Of a DNA stretch of 64,000 bases, positions 10,986-23,200 are shown piece by piece. The DNA is taken from assembly GCA_946807835.1 (NCBI GenBank), contig OX327690.1, forward strand, positions 6,172,501 to 6,236,500, read 5' to 3'. A program made the position numbers and the translations under genes. This DNA comes from Ailanthus altissimus. Lineage: Eukaryota > Streptophyta > Magnoliopsida > Sapindales > Simaroubaceae. Under the pieces are notes generated by a model. That model had not been told where the DNA came from and did no database searches. It was given only the letters and a program-made list of their open reading frames with translations. Numbering within the stretch: position 1 is the first letter of the stretch; every line of letters begins with the position of its first letter.

Positions 10986-12621
10986 TTTTATTTTTATTAG
11001 CTTATTAAGTTTTAATTATGTTAGTTTCTTTGTTTCTTTTAGGAATCAAATCAACTAGTTAAGTATTCAAGAAAGCAGCACAAGCAATTGCAAGCGTTAG
11101 GAGCAAAGAAACATTGTAATCCAACCAATAGACAACACTGCTACATTGCTGCAACTTCAATTACCAAGGGAGTTTCTCTTACTTTCAAATTTATTTTTCT
11201 TAAACATTAAAGACAATGTCTAATTTAAGTTTGGGGGTGGGAAAACACATTTTCTTGTGTTTATTTTCACTGCAAGATTTGGTTGGTTGTCTTGTGGAGA
11301 AATTTTTTTTTAGATTGTTAAGTTTTGGTTGAGATAATGATCATTAGTCCATGATAAGAAATAAAATATTAGCTGAATTTATTTTCACAAGTCTTTAAGA
11401 AATAATAGATGCTTGAGATAACTTTTATATCATGAATCTTGAATTGATTTCAAGCTTATTTTTTATCACTTATTCTGGAACACATTGAAAAAGCTTGTAT
11501 TAGTTGAATTTTTTGCTTAGAGTTATTCATGCTTAAGTAGTACACCACAGTCTCAAAGACCAATACTCTAGAACTTGCTTGATTACTACTTGAGGCGAAA
11601 TCTTAGAATTCACATGCTTAGGGAAATGACATGAGGCCATCTTTGGACTGATTGAGCCTTTTTGAGCCTACCTTATATGTGTATTTATCCCTAGTCACCC
11701 CGTTTGAGCCTAATTATCCATTTTTTTTGTTTAACCACATTACAAGCCCAAAGACTTCGAGTTTACTTACCCTAAAATCTACCGGTAGCACCATAAACCT
11801 TGAATTTACTTAAAAATATTCTTAAAATGAAAAATGATGTAGATGTATGAAAGAAGGGTACTGCAATGAAAAGTAATAAGTCTTGAAGGTACATATCAAT
11901 AGCAATAAGTCTTGAAGGTACATATCAATCTAAGTTTGGGGGTTCATAAAAAACAAAGAGAGAGAAAATGTTTAAATGCATAATACCCCTAGATTGAAAA
12001 AAAATTTTCTTTGTAAAGGTGATTAAAATAAAAATGAGAATAGCATAAGTTTTGGGGAAGAGATGAATAATCAAAGAGGAGAAGGAATCACAAAGGTTTT
12101 AAGTAAAGTCTAAGTGTTAATGGTGTGATTTGATGCTTCATATTTATATCTTTATAACCCACATTTACCTTAGTCTTACATTACAAGCTAAATAAAGTTT
12201 TAAATAGATTCCTAGACATTTGTATTTCTACATTAGTAGAGAGTTGTATGAAAAGCAAGCTTATAGTTGTGTTATAATTAAAAATATGCCGAGGTATCAT
12301 CTTTATGTACTTTCTTAAGTATTGAGTAAATCTATGTTCTATTTAGTAAATTACTTACTTATTACACACACACACACAAGTGATCATTTACAAGGGAGAA
12401 TGAAGTACTTGATCAATTGTATGAGGATTATTGAAAGTTGTTTATTGATTTCTGAAGAACCTTGTGCTATTTTTCGCAGCTTTGGAGACAACAATACTGA
12501 TCATCTAATCAACCTGAGCTTGTTTTTAGTTTTTAGTGTTTATTTTTTAGTTATGAATAAGTTGTGAATATTTTTCTTTGCTTTGCTTGTAGACAAGCAA
12601 AGTATTAAGTTTGGGGGTAAT
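10986..12621 (+). other. Noncoding 3' region of element B with repeated purine-tract motif
   Basis: No supportable coding sequence. The motif aagtttggggg occurs three times: 11227-11237, 11932-11942 and 12607-12617. The last copy is 4 bases before the 3' LTR and is the likely polypurine tract. A 29-bp unit starting 'aataagtcttgaaggtacat' is tandemly duplicated at about 11875-11931. A short (ca)n run lies at 12365-12378. The same organisation, more decayed, is in element A at 14027-15470. Confidence 0.7.
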
Positions 12622-14021
12622 TGATAGGGGCGTAAAAGCACTAGTAATATTTGTATCCACCTTTTATTTTCTGCTTCAAATTATATATATTTGCTTATTT
12701 AATTGTGTTTTATAATCATAAATAGATTAACAACAGAAAATGTGATGCATAGGAACAAACGGGAGGTGAATCGGATGTCAAACGAAGAAGTTACGCTCAA
12801 AATACGAAAGTAGCACAGTAGGTGGCTGGGCGCCGTGGCACCCAGCGCTAGGCGCCGCAGTGCCTAGATCAGCGAGTAAGCACCGCGCGCTGGGTGCCGC
12901 AGCCTATATCAGTGAATAAGCCTCGCGGCCCTCAATACCCAGCTCCGCAGCTCTCGTCAACTTTGAGAATACCTGATGCTCGTGCCCAGCGCCGCAGGGC
13001 CCGTATGGATGTTTAAATACTCCTCTCAACTAGCCTATTTAGGGGATGAAAGGCTCCTAGCGCCTAGGGTTTTTGATAGCAACAAAAATATTATTTTGAA
13101 TAGTAGAGAGCACGAACATTAACACTTCATTTTGGTATTGGATGTAAGAATCAACAACAAGAGCCAAGAATCAAGAGAAAGAAGAAGAATTTTTGTATTT
13201 TGGAGGAAAAACATCACCATTGCCAAAGGGAAATTTTTTCTTCTCTTCAATTTTGTAATTGTTGATTCTAGCATGTATAATGATGTTGTTAGATGCTCTA
13301 AACTTATGTTTTCAATTATGAAATTTATTGCTAGGATTACAATGTGAACTCATATGTAGCTTGGATTGATTATTTTTCCTTATTTGTCATGTTGGTATTT
13401 AATTATTCAATTTGTTCTATGCTTAATGCTTCTAATTACATGACAATGTATTAGATTGATTTGGAAACTTTAATGAACTTAGAAAAGGGAATTTTGTGTT
13501 GGCTATGGATAAATTAATGTATGATCATTGTATAAAAGCATGAGTTCCATATGAGATAGAAATATGACCATTTAAAGAATTTAAACTTAATGAATCTTAT
13601 TTAAATCTTATTATCATAGGAATATAGATAATTAATTGAATGAGATATACTCACTTGATCATCGAAAGAGACTTGTGAGGGTATTAAAGTTCTTGGTTAA
13701 CATTCATATTAATAGTTCTAAGGGGAGTAATTGAATTTAAGTGAAGTATTGATGGATTATTGTAATCTTAAGCATTTGAGTACTTGTGCTATCACGCCTG
13801 TTCTCTTTACTCAATTTTTGTAATTATTCTTTTTGTTTAATTAGTTTAGATATAAAAATCATTAAATTGCTAATAGCTTGAATAAGAATAGAAGAACATA
13901 ATTTTAGTACTTAGCAAGTAGTAATAATAATTTCTCGTGGGATCGACACTCTACTTATCATATATTAATTGTTGCGGTAACGTATATTTGCGTTAGTTTG
14001 TGTTATATAAAATAACCATCA
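12622..14021 (+). repeat. 3' LTR of element B
   Basis: The 1400-bp LTR runs from TGATAGGGGCG to ACCATCA. It aligns with the 5' LTR but differs by many substitutions and by extra copies of the GC-rich words at about 12825-12990, which accounts for most of the length difference. Confidence 0.9.
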
Positions 14022-14026
14022 ATACT

Positions 14027-15470
14027 GTAGTCCAATCAATGAGCAACAATGTTGCATTACTTCAACTTCATTTACCAAGAGAGTTTTTCTTACTTTTAAA
14101 TTTATTTTTAGACATTAAGGACAATGTCTAATTTAAGTTTGGGGGTGAAAAATACATAACCTGTGTTTATTTTTACTGCATGATTTGAGTGGCTGTCTTG
14201 TGGCATAATTTTTTTTTTTGGTCTAGTTTTAGTTGAGATGACGATTATTAGTCCATGATAAAAAATAAAATATTGGCTAAATTTATTTTTACAAGTCTTT
14301 AGAAAATAATAGAGGCTTGTTATAATTTTTATATCATAAATCTTGAACTGATTTCAAGCTTATTTTTTATCACTTATTCTGGAGCACATTAAAATAAGCA
14401 TGTATTAATTGAATTTTTTACTTAGAGTTATTCATGCTTAAGTAGTACACCACAGTCTCGAAGACCATTACACTAGAACTTGCTTGATTACTACTTGAGG
14501 CGCACATGCTTAGGGAAATGACATTAGGACATCTTTGGACCGTTTGAGCCTTTTCGAACTTACCTTATATGTATATTTATCCTTAATTACCCCGTTTGAG
14601 CCTAATTACCTATTTTTTTTCTTCTATTTAACTACATTATAAGCCTAAAGATTTTGAGTTTACTTATCCTAAAATCTATCGGTATTACCATAAACCTTGA
14701 GTTTACTTAGAAATATTCTTAAAATGAAGAAGATTGTGAATGTATGAAAAAGGGTACTGCAATGAAAAGTAATAAATCTTGAAGGTACATATCATTCTAA
14801 TTTTGGGGGTATATAAAAAAATATTTAAATGCATAATACCTCAGCTTAAAAAAAGAAGAAATTCTTTGTAAAATGGATTAAAAGAAAATTGGGAATAATA
14901 TAAGTTTTGGGAAAAAGATGAATAATCAAGGAGAAGAAGGAATCAAAAGGTTTCTGAGTAAAGTCTAAGTGTTAATGGTGTGATTTGCACTTTATATATA
15001 TCTTCATAACCCACCTTTACCTTAGTCTTACATTACAAGCTAAATAAAGTTCTAAATAGATCCCTAAACATGTGTATTTCTACATTAGTGGAGAGTAGTA
15101 TGTAAAGTAAGTTTATGATAGTGTTATAATTAAAAATATGTCGAGATATCATCTTTATATACTTTCTTAAGTATTGAGTAAATCTATATTCCATTTAGCT
15201 AATTACTTGCTTATTATATACATGCACAAGTGATCATTTATAAGGGAGAATGAAGTACTTGATCAATGGTATAAGAATTGTTAAAAGTTGTTTATTGATT
15301 TTTGAAGAGCCTTATGCTATTTTTAACAACCTTAATTTGAGACTATGATGATGATTGTTTAATCAACCAAAGCTTATTTTTAGTTTTTAGTTTTATTTTT
15401 GAATCATGAATAATTTGTGAATTTTTATTTTTTTCTCGAGGACGAGTAAAGTCTTAAATTTGAAGGTATT
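14027..15470 (+). other. Noncoding 3' region of element A
   Basis: Collinear with 11120-12621 of B. It contains the same motif series: aagtttggggg at 14135-14145, aattttggggg at 14799-14809 and a mutated aaatttgaagg just before the 3' LTR. No coding sequence is supportable. Confidence 0.72.
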
Positions 15471-16701
15471 TGATAGGGGCGTAAAAGTACTAGTATAATT
15501 TATACCTAAACTTCGTATTTTGCTCTAAATCATAAATATTTGGCTATTTAATTGTGTTTTTTTTATCATAAACAGATGCACGATAAAAAATGTGACGCAT
15601 AAGAACAAACGGGAGGCGAATCAGAGATCAAACGAAGAAATTATGCTCAAAATACAAAAGAAGCACTAGGTTAATAACTCATAAACAATATTTTGAAGAC
15701 AAAAACCAATAAATAGAAGACCAAAAACCCTAAGAGGGGGTAGAAAAGAAGAGAAAAAAGAAAGGAGAGAAAAATAGGCAAAAACTTAGAGAGAATTCAT
15801 AATACAAATTAAAGATCAAAGCCAAAGATTGAAGAACCAAAATCAAGATTCAAACTTCAAGTCAAGATTGAGGGAGAAGTACATCAAGGAGTCACTTTGA
15901 TTAGTTTTTATTCTCTTTCTTTATCATTATTTTTTTTTCTTGTTGATCTTTATGAATTTGGTTTGATACTTTTGATTTTGTGATGTGTTAATTTGTTCAT
16001 CTAGGGTTAGAATATGTGAACTTAGTATGGATTTGGATTGTGTTAATTTTTAGTTTATGAACTTGATACATTCAATTGATTCATTCTATCTTGTGTTTAA
16101 TGCTTTCATTATACCTGATTAATATTTTAAATAATTGAGGAACCATGATGAACTTGATTGAGGGATTCATGTGTTTTGTCTAAGGTAGTTTGATGCATAA
16201 TCATAGGGTAACAACTATGAGTTCCATCTAGGATAGATATATACCTAGGTGGCATGTATGGTATAATTTAGATTTGATCTTAATGAATTACATTTTGATT
16301 TGATTACCATAGACATATAGATGATTGATAGAATGGGTAATATAGTCACTTGACTATCAGCAGAGGCTTATGATGAAATTAGTGTCTAAGTCAATTAATT
16401 GGTATTAAAAGATTAACTAAGTGGTTAATGAGTTCAAGGAAATACTAGGGGACGAGTCAAAACCTTAGATTATCTTTATTTGTGAATTCTACTCTTTATT
16501 TTTGTTTAGTTAATTGAGATAATTAGATTAGTTAAATAAATTTTAGATTTTAGTTTTCTAAATAAAAGTTAAGTAGGTATAATTTTAGTACTTGATTTAT
16601 AGAATTAGATCGCATAGTCCCTGTGGGATCGATACTTGAACTTAAAATCCTATATTACTTGATACAATAGCGTGCGCTTACATTTAGTAAAGCATCAATC
16701 A
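15471..16701 (+). repeat. 3' LTR of element A
   Basis: The 1231-bp LTR runs from TGATAGGGGCG to CAATCA. It matches 1980-3327 but lacks about 100 bp of the GC-rich patch, the junction lying near 15668-15675. Confidence 0.87.
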
Positions 16702-16874
16702 ATTGTGTAAATACTCTTGCATATTTCCTTACTTTTCCTATGCCACCACAATATTGTATGATCAAAAAGGTACAAAGTTGCAGTATTTACCTTATCCTTG
16801 TCCCACACGTCAATGAACTCCTTCAACTTAGAAGCCTTAACTCTTGGTACAGCCACCATAACTTGAGTGACAAC
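16702..16874 (-). pseudogene. Ty3/gypsy gag remnant (element H, middle piece)
   Basis: On the minus strand this continues the gag begun beyond the next solo LTR. Blocks such as VPRVKASKLKEF and KVNTATLYL match the N-terminal half of the Ty3/gypsy gag core. The line reads on into 1979-1740 once element A is removed, which confirms that A split this gag. Confidence 0.72.
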
Positions 16875-18567
16875 TGTACGAGTGTGTGAGATCCACTAAC
16901 ACCTTAGTCTATCAGCTGAATGACACCTCAGAGCCACTGGCATCCCAACACACAATTCTCCTTTTTTTCATTTCCATTTCTTCTCTAATTTCCTGTAGTA
17001 CAAACACACACACCATTTTGCACACATATCTCTTATATATATAAAATAAAATATTAATATAATATATTATATAATAATAATAATAATAAAATATTACATA
17101 ATAGGTGTCAACTATTTGGCACCCAAATAAAATATTATTAGATAACAATATATAATAAAATATTATATATTATAATATAATAATATATTATAATGAGAGA
17201 TATTTTGATTATTTAATCATTAAATAATTAAAGTGTAAAATGACCATTTTGCCTCTCATGAATAGTTATCAAGTTTACCTTTAGTGGGTCCTATCAAATT
17301 TCACACTCGGGTAAACTCAATCGATGGTCCATAATACGCCACGTGTCATTATACAATTAGTAAATAATAATTATTGATTAATTATTATATTTAACACTTA
17401 AATACAGATACGCACGTATTTATGTGGTAGTGCTGAATATTATTAGATTAAACAATTTAATCTGGCACACTGCTCCAGTGCATAACGAGTACACTCCATA
17501 TCGCGGGACTCCTTAAATCCACGCCCGATTCGTCAAATAGAATTATTCAATGAGTCCGTGAGCAACACGCACACGTTACGAATATTACAAATCAGGGCGT
17601 TAAACCATGCAAGCTAAAGTTACAACACATACATATAGTCCTTCTGTCATGATATCCTGGATGTACTAGGATATAGATTATCACCGTTAAATCCCCTTAT
17701 GTTCATCCATGTCTTATCTCTAGACTTGAATCTCACTGAACAATATGTACAAACTCTTTTGCTATATTGTTCTACCTTGGCGGAATCTCTTTCCTAGGAT
17801 TAATACTTGTGGCCACAAGATTTTTCAAGATATAGTCTCGAAGCATCTGGATATCAAACTCCTTATACGAGCTAACGAATCCCATATCTGTATACTCCAG
17901 ACTCTATAAGCATTGGACCATACCCAGCGACACCAAGTGGTCACACCATGAAATGTCTGTGACATACGTGGCACCAAAGTATGGTGGATCACTTACAAGC
18001 CTACCGTAGCACTCAAGTCAAAGGACTATGTATACTACTCAACTTGAGAGGACCCTCCATTGATGGCTTATATAAGATGTCTATCGGAGGTATGACTATC
18101 TATACTCTATATGTACGACATATGTTGATCTATATTTAAAGGTATCCACTGATAGACCCGCATCAGTAGAAATAGATCAGGGAAAATAATTCGATAACAT
18201 AGTTGCGTAACTTGCATTTCCTAGCACCTAATTACAACTCTTGCAACAATGCAATTATTGGTATATTCCCAGGTCTATGTCCCATTACAGACAAGGCTCT
18301 AACTTTTGGATCTACTGAGTATTATAACCAACTAACTCTTAGCTGTACCAATATTTAACATTTATATCTCTCAGTGTGGCTAACTATGAGCCCTTATTTA
18401 AACTCCTTTAGATCTAATCTAAACTCTTTCAGATTATATAATATTTATAATGTTACATCGTATGGTATCATATTAGTGGGTATTAGCGATTTAATGGGAA
18501 TGTACACTTATATAAATACACAAGTATATATAAATTCACAGATGACACGTAAGCACCGACCTTAACA
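16875..18567 (-). mobile_element. Solo LTR of family S, copy 3
   Basis: This 1693-bp sequence runs from TGTACG to CTTAACA and is flanked by a perfect 5-bp duplication 'acaac' (16870-16874 and 18568-18572). The H gag sequence reads across the site. It shares long blocks with 4098-6267 and 30604-32680 but has a different left end and internal losses. An AT-only run lies at about 17035-17200. No internal domain is present. Confidence 0.88.
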
Positions 18568-19000
18568 ACAACAGTCTCGTTTGCTTGTACAACACCACGT
18601 CTTTCTTGACAACTTTAAACTTTCTAATCAGTTTCTCCACTTAGGTGTGAATTTTGTTCATAGTGGAATATATTTTCTCTTGCAAAACCTTGATCTAAAC
18701 TTGCTACCTATCAGTATAGCTCTTATGGATGTGTTGATGAGGGACTCGTCCTTTTGAGGGTCAAGGTCTACCTCAAGCTTCTCCATGTGTTGCTCTAACT
18801 CAATTAAGTTATTTATTGTCTTTTTTTACAACACCACCAAACTTTTTCATTATGGTCTCCAGATCATCACTTAGATTAGCGAACTTTTCACGAGATGTAT
18901 TGTCATGCTTCTTAGTTTTAGGATATTTACCTCTCTTCGGTCACTACTAATGATATTGTTGTATCTTTCATCAAATTTTTAAACTCACTTTGATATTACT
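18568..19000 (-). pseudogene. Ty3/gypsy gag N-terminus and leader (element H, 5' piece)
   Basis: On the minus strand there is a charged stretch (EQHMEKLEVDLD, then a basic region) that would precede the gag core. At about 18985-18998 the plus strand reads 'tttgatattacttgtta', a decayed reverse complement of the TGGTATCAGAGC primer site (initiator tRNA-Met). That would place the 5' end of the internal region here and an LTR remnant just to the right. The call is from weak similarity. Confidence 0.5.
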
Positions 19001-20258
19001 TGTTATAAGTTGAGCGTTTGTTATTAATTTAAAATATTAATTTATTAAATAATATTATCTATTAATTTATATATATCGAAGATTCACTCAATTAATATTA
19101 AATATATAAGACATAACAAAAGTAAGTGACAAGAGTGATCAACCAACAATTTAAAGTTATTCGTAAAGTCCAATTTTTTTTTTAAAGTCGCAAGTCATTA
19201 AAAACTAATAGTTGAATAAATTTGAAACAAGGAAACCAAGCAAACGGGTAGAGCTTCAAATCAGGTAATATTCCATTTTAGATTAATAAGCTAAAGGAAA
19301 AAAACCTCTCCGACTCCAATTTTGTACTCGATTCTTATGATCTTCTCGCTCCGATTCAAAATTCTCCATTTTGTAGACAATTAGATGAATAAATTAGAAT
19401 GTTTGCGGCCATGGATTAACTGTTTCGAGTTACTCAAGTTCTTTCAAGGCTAGTCCAAACCATTGAACTGAGTAAGTCTAACTTTTATTTTGATTTTGAC
19501 CCAATTTCTTTTTAACCCATTTGTTAATAAGAAAAAAGTTTCATTGTTAAGGCGTAGGTTGGTTGGCCTATATAGAAATAGGCCTAAAATGATAATTTCT
19601 TATAAAGTAAGGGAGTGCATTGTTTAGTGTGGAAGGTTATTAGACACATTTTTTTTTACTTTAACTAATAAATGTCACACGTCTTATGTTTTTAACTTTT
19701 AATTTTTCCGCTTAAATGCTAGCAACTTCTTCCATCTCCTAGACGAATGCATGGACAATTATTCATTTTTCTGTAAATTCTAAGTCTCTTTACTAAAATC
19801 ATAGGTCGGGATGTATTTTTCTTCTGTATTAATAATACAGCCAGGCGAAGTTTTACAAGTTGGTGTGGAGTCGTCTCATATTAAATAAAAATTAAGTAGA
19901 TAAATATATACGAGAAGCTGTATAATATTATGAAACTGGCTAATTTTTTTATTAAAGATCAATGACAAACATTCCATCGGTGACAAGACGTGCGTGATCA
20001 ACCAGAAGTCCATTTTATTTTTTTAAACCGCAAGTCATTAGGACTAAAAGTTGAATAAATTTGAAACAAGCAAACGGGTGGAGTTTCAAATCAGGTAATA
20101 TTCCATTTCATATTAATAAGCTACAAAAAAAAAACCCCTCTTCAACTCCAATTTTGTACTCGATTCTTGTTATTTTCTCGACCCGATCCAAATTCCTACA
20201 TTTTGTAGTGAATTAGATGAATAAGTCAGACTTCGGGAGCTGAAGCAAAATTAAGCAA
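19001..20258 (+). promoter_or_regulatory. Upstream region of the RGP1-like gene with a duplicated leader segment
   Basis: A block of about 260 bp at 19125-19395 recurs at about 19975-20222, immediately before the RGP1-like start codon. Both share 'gcaagtcatta', 'ttgaataaatttgaaacaag', 'caggtaatattccattt', 'aactccaattttgtactcga' and 'ttagatgaataa'. The second copy must include the leader and probably the core promoter. The first copy runs on into an unrelated sequence. The start of the stretch (19001-19120) is AT-rich and may be LTR remnant of element H. I see no gene in the 580 bp between the copies. Confidence 0.6.
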
Positions 20259-23200
20259 ATGTTGGATCGTAGATTTTCATTGTTCGGTTGCGGAGGGGGA
20301 GGGTCGAGCAAGGCGGTTGATAATTCCGGAGACAACGAAGTATTGCCGACTCTAAAATTACAAACAGATAAAAATGTGTACAGACCAGGCGATTCCATTT
20401 TCATTACAGTTGAGATTTGCAATCCTCTAATAAGTGCCGATGGTGATGCAGCTGTTGCCTCTTTGTCTTAGCTCTTGATTGAAAGCCTTGCATTTGAAAT
20501 CAAAGGGATTGAGAAGTTGGGATACTCAATGGTTTGCCACTCAGAAACCTCTTTCCGGATCCAAACAAAGACGAGGTTCTGGTTCTTTCAGCAAAATTCT
20601 TGGGATCTGTCTTAGTTAGTGTACATTTCTGTAATTGATATTTATATTTATATTTTCTTTTCCTTTTTATTATTATTTTCAGGTGAATATGTACTTTTAG
20701 ATTGCTCTGCTCCAAAATTTATTTCAAATCAGATTGTATCTTCTGGTGCCACGAAATCTTGTAAGTACATTTCTATTTGGTTGAGTGTATATAACAGTTA
20801 GAACTTACACATCTTGAACTATATTACATTCTAGGTTGTTAGTCTGGCTCTATGGATTTGAAGTTCTATGTTGATGTCAAATATTTTAGCAATGTAAGAT
20901 CTGATGGAGTGACCGATAGTTAGCATAGCATCTCTCTCACTCTTGATAATGAATGGAGACCAAATGATTTATACAATCATGTAGCAGTCTTGGCTTAGAA
21001 ATGCATCTACATGACTTGCTTTGTCACTTCAGGTAATAAATATTAAATATATTGGTTATCCACAAGGCTTGTTGCTGGCCTTCCATTTTGAAGGTTCTGC
21101 ATTTTAATTTTGACATGGTTTGAATTTTTACAAAGCAAATAGATTTTTACTCAAAATCAGATGAAAAAACCCATACCAGAGGTTCATACACTATGCAGAT
21201 TGACAACTAACGAACAAAGTTCTTGTGGTTTTTAAGCTTAGTCTAATCTGGGTCATTTATTCATAAAACATGGTAACAAACTGCTGTTTCTTGCAACATA
21301 TGCACTTTCATTTTTATGAGAGTTATTGTCAGTGGCTTGCATCACATTTAAGTTCTTGAATTTAAAGTCTGACAATGTTTTGTCAATTATAAATATTTAT
21401 CTGTTTCATATCGTGTTGGGATTTAAGAAAAATGATCTGGTAAACACTTTGCATATCTGCAGATGTGGTCCGAACTGAGTTACCTAGCGTTATACTACCA
21501 TCTTTCAGGGGTACTACCATTCGTTATCTATACTATGTTAAGAATACATTAGCTGGACGATGGTTGATACTGGAAAACAGTCGCACCCAGAGAGAGTCAA
21601 ACAAAGATCTTACTCGAGTGGTTTGTTCTCTAATTTTCCTATTTCTTATCACGGTTGTTGATTGCAATTGTTCTACATTATTTTTTTTTTCCACTTGGAC
21701 TATGCCATGCTGTGTTGAGGATTGTGTTTTTTTGTAGCTTTTGTTGTTTTTCTTTTAAAGTTGTTTTTAGTCTACCTTACTATTGGCTTTATTTATTTAA
21801 CTGTATAGTATTTTTCTCTGTTAACTGTTTCTGATAAAAGTTGTGCTCCAAAATACTCTTTAGCATTGGGAAGTTGTGCCCTACATTGTCTTTTCTGGTT
21901 AATGTGCTTTGGTCCTTATATGCTTCCTTTTTGGTTTATGAGTGGTGTTCACAACAACTCATGTGCACTATACATGTTGTGTGACTAAAGGATCACTTTC
22001 TAATATGATCAGCTTTTTGTGTCTTCTTTCTTGCCTTTAAACATCATTTTGAGAGTTTTAGACCTTTAATTCTCAAATTAACAGAAATTGTATTTCCTTT
22101 CACTCAAGATTTAATTTGCTATTGTCCTACGTGTTTCTACATCACGACAGGACAAATTTGATATTGTTTAGTAGAAGCACATGATTTAACAATTTAAGGT
22201 GACTTCTTAATCGGCTCCATATTCTGGTGTCTTCTATCTTGTATAAAAGTTGAACACAAATTTTTATTAAAATTGAACTCAGATTTGAGAGAAGTATTCA
22301 TTCTTTCTGCATATATTCTCACTAGATTTTTACAAGTACAAGCTACAAATATAACCTATAGAGGAAAAGAAAATAAACCTATTACAAATAGGAAATTGTA
22401 ATATTTACCGAACAAGTAACCTTATAAGTTTAATGTCTTGAATTAGCAATTCTATATAGGGCTAAAAACCTATTTTTCCACAAAAACTACCACAAAAAAA
22501 AAAACAAAAAGTGAGCTAAGCACAAAATAGCATAAAGAGTTTATTAGATATCTCATAGTGAGAGGAGTTCAATGGTTTTTTGTGCACACACTAGTTGGGT
22601 GTGAAGATTTTCAAACCTCTTTGGAAGATTTTATTCTTGTATTACATAAACATAAAACAAACTATATTTAAAACCTAATGAGCAAGATTGGATCCAAAAA
22701 TTTGTGGAGCTTTGCCTCATGAAATATTTCATGAGAATTATGAAACAAACATAAAGTTTTCTAGATTTTATTAGACGATGAGAAAAGGGGAGAATGTGGA
22801 AGTTGTTGGGTAAAATGAACTTGTCACTGGTCTAAAGCAGTAACAGAAAGAGTAGTAAGCAGTCTAAGTAAGTAGTCAATGAAGGTTCTTTGGTTTGCCT
22901 TAGCACTCCATGAAGATTCTAAGCTAGAACGCGAGAGATTTAGAGGGACAAAAGAAAGAAAAGTATCATAAAAGCAGCAGTCCTTAATTAGACGCTTGAT
23001 ATTGTGATCTATTAGGAGAAAATTTGATTTAATTGACATGAAGTTACTTGGTGTCAGAATTGAGAAATTAGTATTATCTTATTATTTCCTGTGTCTACTA
23101 TTTAGGTAGATTACTATTGCCCATTTTTCTAAGAAACTGAAAGTGAGAGACCTTAGAAGCGAATGAAATGGAGGAAGTAGAACAGACCTAATAGAATATT

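Larger units (their letters stand above)
7746..14021 (+). mobile_element. Athila-like non-autonomous LTR element B (complete, inside A)
   Basis: The element spans TGATAGGGACG at 7746 to ACCATCA at 14021, with a perfect 5-bp target duplication 'atact' (7741-7745 and 14022-14026). The flanking A sequence rejoins cleanly and matches B's own interior near 11100. Order: 5' LTR 7746-9059, primer site 9066-9083, gag, a short pol-end-like tail, conserved block 10930-10985, about 1.6 kb of noncoding sequence, 3' LTR 12622-14021. The internal region is only about 3.56 kb and has no protease, RT, RNase H or integrase core. It is therefore a non-autonomous derivative like A, and since it lies in A it inserted later. 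Confidence 0.92.
1980..16701 (+). mobile_element. Athila-like non-autonomous LTR element A (carries nested insertions)
   Basis: The element starts TGATAAGGG at 1980 and ends CAATCA at 16701, flanked by a perfect 5-bp target duplication 'attgt' (1975-1979 and 16702-16706). Parts in order: 5' LTR 1980-3327, primer-binding site 3334-3351, gag from 3481, a conserved untranslated block 7556-7615, a long noncoding 3' region, 3' LTR 15471-16701. It is split by a solo LTR (4098-6267) and by sister element B (7746-14021). Subtracting both, with their target duplications, leaves about 6266 bp, against 6276 bp for B. No protease core, reverse transcriptase, RNase H or integrase core is visible, so it would have needed enzymes from an autonomous relative. 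The gag and the tRNA-Asp-like primer site point to the Athila lineage. Confidence 0.88.
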
